7,525 bases of DNA. It comes from DASQFU01 sp035632955. GTDB taxonomy: Bacteria > Eisenbacteria > RBG-16-71-46. The position numbers were made by a program, and so were the translations under genes. The DNA lies in contig DASQFU010000042.1 of the NCBI GenBank assembly GCA_035632955.1, positions 1 to 7,525 of the forward strand. The letters run 5' to 3'. Of this stretch, positions 6,107 through 7,525 are shown piece by piece. Within the stretch, counting starts at the first letter, position 1. Each line of letters starts with the position of its first letter. The notes below the pieces were generated by a model. It was given only the letters and a program-made list of their open reading frames with translations, did no database searches and was not told where the DNA came from.

Positions 6107-6802
6107 TCACACCACCGTGGCCCGCGAGCGCGGGCGACCGGCGGCGAATAGCCAGAACGTCAGGCCCCCGAACGCGAACCCGCCGATGTGCGCCCACCAC
6201 GCCACGCCATGCCCGGTCGAGCTCCACGCCGAGGTGAGGAAGCCGGCGAGGAACTGGTAGACGAACCACAATCCGAGCATCACCACGGCCGGGATCGCCA
6301 TGATCTGAAAGAACGGAAACAGCGGCACGAGGGTGATCACTTTCGCGCTCGGGAACGCGAACGCGTATGCGCCGAGCACGCCGGCGATGGCGCCGCTCGC
6401 GCCCACGCTCGGCACTCGCGACTCGCGGTTGAGAACGTAGTGAAGGGCCGCCGCGGCGGCGCCGGCGAGCAGATAGAAGACCACGAAACGGAGGCGGCCC
6501 ATGCGGTCTTCGATGTTGTCGCCGAAGATCCACAGGTACCACATGTTCCCGAGCAGATGGAGCCAGCTTCCGTGCATGAACATCGAGCTGATCACGGTGA
6601 GCCCCGGAACCAGCATCGGCTCGGTTCCATACTCGAGCGCGGACGTGAGCCGGAGCGGGACCAGACCCCACAGCATCACGAACGAACGCACTTCCGGCCC
6701 GAGACCCAACTGGTAGAGGTAGACGACGCTGTTGATGACGATGATCGCGTAGGTGACGATCGGCACCGTCTGACGTCGGTTCTCGTCGCGGAGCGGAATC
6801 AT
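6107..6802 (-). CDS. Rhomboid family intramembrane serine protease
   Basis: A 231-residue integral membrane protease with the six-helix rhomboid core, which cleaves other membrane proteins within or near their transmembrane helices. It opens MIPLRDENRRQTVP, a common start in bacterial rhomboids, followed by helix 1 (about 15-31). The L1 loop and second helix carry FMHGSWLHLLGNMWYLWIFG (75-94), including the HxxxxHxxxN pattern at His77, His82 and Asn86. The active-site helix has GASGAIAGVLGAY (134-146), with nucleophile Ser136. The last core helix has WWAHIGGFAFGG (202-213), with His205 completing the Ser-His dyad. A short basic tail follows. The ATG at 6802 is preceded by GAGG at 5 nt. It is divergent from trxA and 131 nt upstream of the peptidase gene on the same strand. 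The substrate is unknown. Confidence 0.93.
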   Translation of the reverse strand: MIPLRDENRRQTVPIVTYAIIVINSVVYLYQLGLGPEVRSFVMLWGLVPLRLTSALEYGTEPMLVPGLTVISSMFMHGSWLHLLGNMWYLWIFGDNIEDRMGRLRFVVFYLLAGAAAAALHYVLNRESRVPSVGASGAIAGVLGAYAFAFPSAKVITLVPLFPFFQIMAIPAVVMLGLWFVYQFLAGFLTSAWSSTGHGVAWWAHIGGFAFGGLTFWLFAAGRPRSRATVV

Positions 6803-6852
6803 CGTCGCCTCGAATGGACGCGCTCCATCGCCAAGCGCTATGGTGAACCAGG

Positions 6853-6881
6853 TTGACGTAATCCTGACGTGTTTCTATTCT
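6853..6881 (+). promoter_or_regulatory. Sigma70-like promoter of trxA
   Basis: TTGACG (6853-6858, five of six to consensus) and TATTCT (6876-6881, four of six) are separated by exactly 17 nt. Transcription would start near 6888, giving a leader of about 90 nt ahead of trxA. It is the best promoter match in the window. Confidence 0.6.
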
Positions 6882-6901
6882 GACCGCAGCCGCTCCATCA
6901 A
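6872..6901 (-). promoter_or_regulatory. Candidate divergent promoter of the rhomboid gene, overlapping the trxA promoter
   Basis: On the - strand TTGATG (6901-6896) and TAGAAA (6877-6872) are 18 nt apart, each matching four of six consensus bases. The -10 shares two base pairs (6876-6877) with the trxA -10 on the other strand. The predicted leader to the rhomboid ATG is about 60 nt. It is weaker than the trxA promoter and inferred by eye only. Confidence 0.35.
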
Positions 6902-6965
6902 CCTTGCATCCGCCGCGCCCGGCCAGGCATCCAATGGGCGCTTGCAGCCGATTCTAGAAGGGGCC

Positions 6966-6971
6966 GAGGGG
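6966..6971 (+). promoter_or_regulatory. Shine-Dalgarno of trxA
   Basis: GAGGGG followed by an 8-nt A/C-rich spacer (AAACCACC) and the ATG at 6980. The spacing is good and it fixes the start of trxA. An ATG at 6840, upstream in another frame, has no such site. Confidence 0.7.
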
Positions 6972-6979
6972 AAACCACC

Positions 6980-7303
6980 ATGTCAAACGCCGTTGCCGTC
7001 ACCGACCAGAGCTTCGAGCAGGAAGTTCTCCAATCGCCTGTGCCGGTCCTGGTTGACTTCTGGGCTGCCTGGTGCGGACCCTGTAAGCAGATCGCTCCCA
7101 CCGTGGAACAGATCGCCGAGGAATACGCCGGCAAGCTCAAGGTCGTGAAGCTGGACGTGGACCAGAACATCGAGGTCTCGACCCGCTTCGGGATCCAGGG
7201 GATCCCGACCTTGATGGTGTTCAAGGGCGGCCAGGTGGTGGAAAAGCTGGTCGGCGCCTACCCCAAGAATACGCTCGTCGCGCGAATCCAACCCCACATC
7301 TAG
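6980..7303 (+). CDS. trxA: Thioredoxin
   Basis: A 107-residue classic thioredoxin, the cytoplasmic dithiol reductant for ribonucleotide reductase, peroxiredoxins and methionine sulfoxide reductases, itself reduced by thioredoxin reductase. The redox motif WCGPC is at residues 31-35 (Cys32, Cys35) after VLVDFWAA. KLDVDQN (57-63) follows, then GIPTLMVFKGG (74-84) with cis-Pro76 facing the active site, and a C-terminal helix. Length and all key residues are standard for a trxA product, and there is no signal peptide. The start is fixed by the Shine-Dalgarno and a promoter lies about 100 nt upstream, so the gene is probably transcribed alone. Its TAG stop overlaps that of the convergent NAD(P)H-hydrate repair gene through CTAG (7300-7303), leaving no room for a separate terminator. 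Confidence 0.97.
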   Translation: MSNAVAVTDQSFEQEVLQSPVPVLVDFWAAWCGPCKQIAPTVEQIAEEYAGKLKVVKLDVDQNIEVSTRFGIQGIPTLMVFKGGQVVEKLVGAYPKNTLVARIQPHI

Positions 7304-7525
7304 CCCGCAAGGGTCGCTTTCGCGGCCAGCGTCTCACTCCGCAGTTTCGTGAGCGCGAGCAGCGCCTTCGGCAGCGCCTCGATCACGTCGGAAGCGATCA
7401 GCCCATACTGGCCGCGATCGGTTTCCGCGATGTCGCCGGCCATGCCGTGCACGAAGACGCCGAGCCGCGCGGCGTCGTAGGGCGCGAGCCCCTGGGCGAG
7501 CAACCCGGCAATCACACCGGTCAGA
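7300..7525 (-). CDS. nnrD: C-terminal end of ADP/ATP-dependent NAD(P)H-hydrate dehydratase (NnrD/YjeF C-terminal domain), 5'-truncated
   Basis: Only the last 74 codons are present; the gene runs off the right edge of the window. The peptide reads LTGVIAGLLAQGLAPYDAA, then GVFVHGMAGDIAE, then YGLIASDVIEALPKAL. This is the conserved end of the ribokinase-like dehydratase domain that turns S-NAD(P)HX back into NAD(P)H. The LTG at the very edge is what remains of the family's GTGDvLTG nucleotide-binding motif, and HGxAGD is the second landmark. In many bacteria this domain is fused behind an NAD(P)HX epimerase domain, which may lie outside the window. After the domain there is a tail of about 20 residues of low conservation. 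It is convergent with trxA and overlaps it by 4 nt at the stops. Confidence 0.88.
   Translation of the reverse strand, partial: LTGVIAGLLAQGLAPYDAARLGVFVHGMAGDIAETDRGQYGLIASDVIEALPKALLALTKLRSETLAAKATLAG

Noticed and set aside
5430..6260. 276-codon + strand open frame antisense to the peptidase and rhomboid genes
   Set aside because: Composition is that of an antisense shadow (Arg, Ala, His-rich); no motif or ribosome-binding site, and both - strand genes have complete catalytic residues.
6188..6856. 222-codon + strand open frame antisense to the rhomboid gene
   Set aside because: His/Glu/Arg-rich mirror of membrane-protein codons; no domain, and the opposite strand is a clear rhomboid.
1..7525. 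Search by eye for CRISPR repeats, insertion-sequence ends, tRNA or rRNA genes, integrases, toxin-antitoxin pairs and defence genes
   Set aside because: None seen; the genes are housekeeping types with uniform composition and intact key residues.

Overview
The window is GC-rich bacterial chromosome (well above 60% G+C by eye, strong G/C preference at third codon positions). It holds housekeeping-type genes and no sign of mobile elements, CRISPR, tRNA or rRNA. Futalosine-pathway menaquinone synthesis, GTG and TTG starts and a thioredoxin/NHL-type protein tail fit several GC-rich phyla known largely from environmental genomes. I cannot name the phylum from this sequence alone.

Layout, left to right. 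The 3' end of a + strand gene (2-172) probably encodes the C-terminal domain of a thioredoxin/NHL-repeat (NHLRC2-like) or DsbD-like protein. It converges, with a 10-nt gap, on a - strand gene for a GT-C type membrane glycosyltransferase (183-1922). A 423-nt gap (1923-2345) follows. It holds two perfect inverted repeats, one just after mqnD and one just before the glycosyltransferase start, and between them a possible small ORF or gene remnant.

The main block is a compact - strand operon read from high to low coordinates: M24 aminopeptidase (5975-4755), HflX GTPase (4758-3637), SRPBCC/AHSA1 protein (3628-3203) and an MqnD-family enzyme (3197-2346). Junctions are a 4-nt overlap, an 8-nt gap and a 5-nt gap. 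A rhomboid protease gene lies 131 nt upstream on the same strand (6802-6107), and a promoter-like sequence lies between it and the peptidase gene.

The rhomboid gene is divergent from a canonical thioredoxin gene (6980-7303, +). Their 177-nt shared spacer carries a good sigma70-like promoter for trxA and a weaker opposing one whose -10 overlaps it. At the right edge the tail of an NAD(P)H-hydrate dehydratase gene (-) converges on trxA so tightly that the two TAG stops share the palindrome CTAG.

How the genes work together: mostly loosely linked upkeep functions, namely redox control and metabolite repair (thioredoxin, NAD(P)HX repair), ribosome rescue (HflX), peptide turnover (M24), membrane proteolysis (rhomboid), quinone synthesis (MqnD) and envelope glycosylation (GT-C). 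I found no convincing new biological system. The points most worth a second look are the overlapping divergent promoters, the shared stops, the variant MqnD signature in a compact mixed operon, and the hairpin-bounded small ORF.
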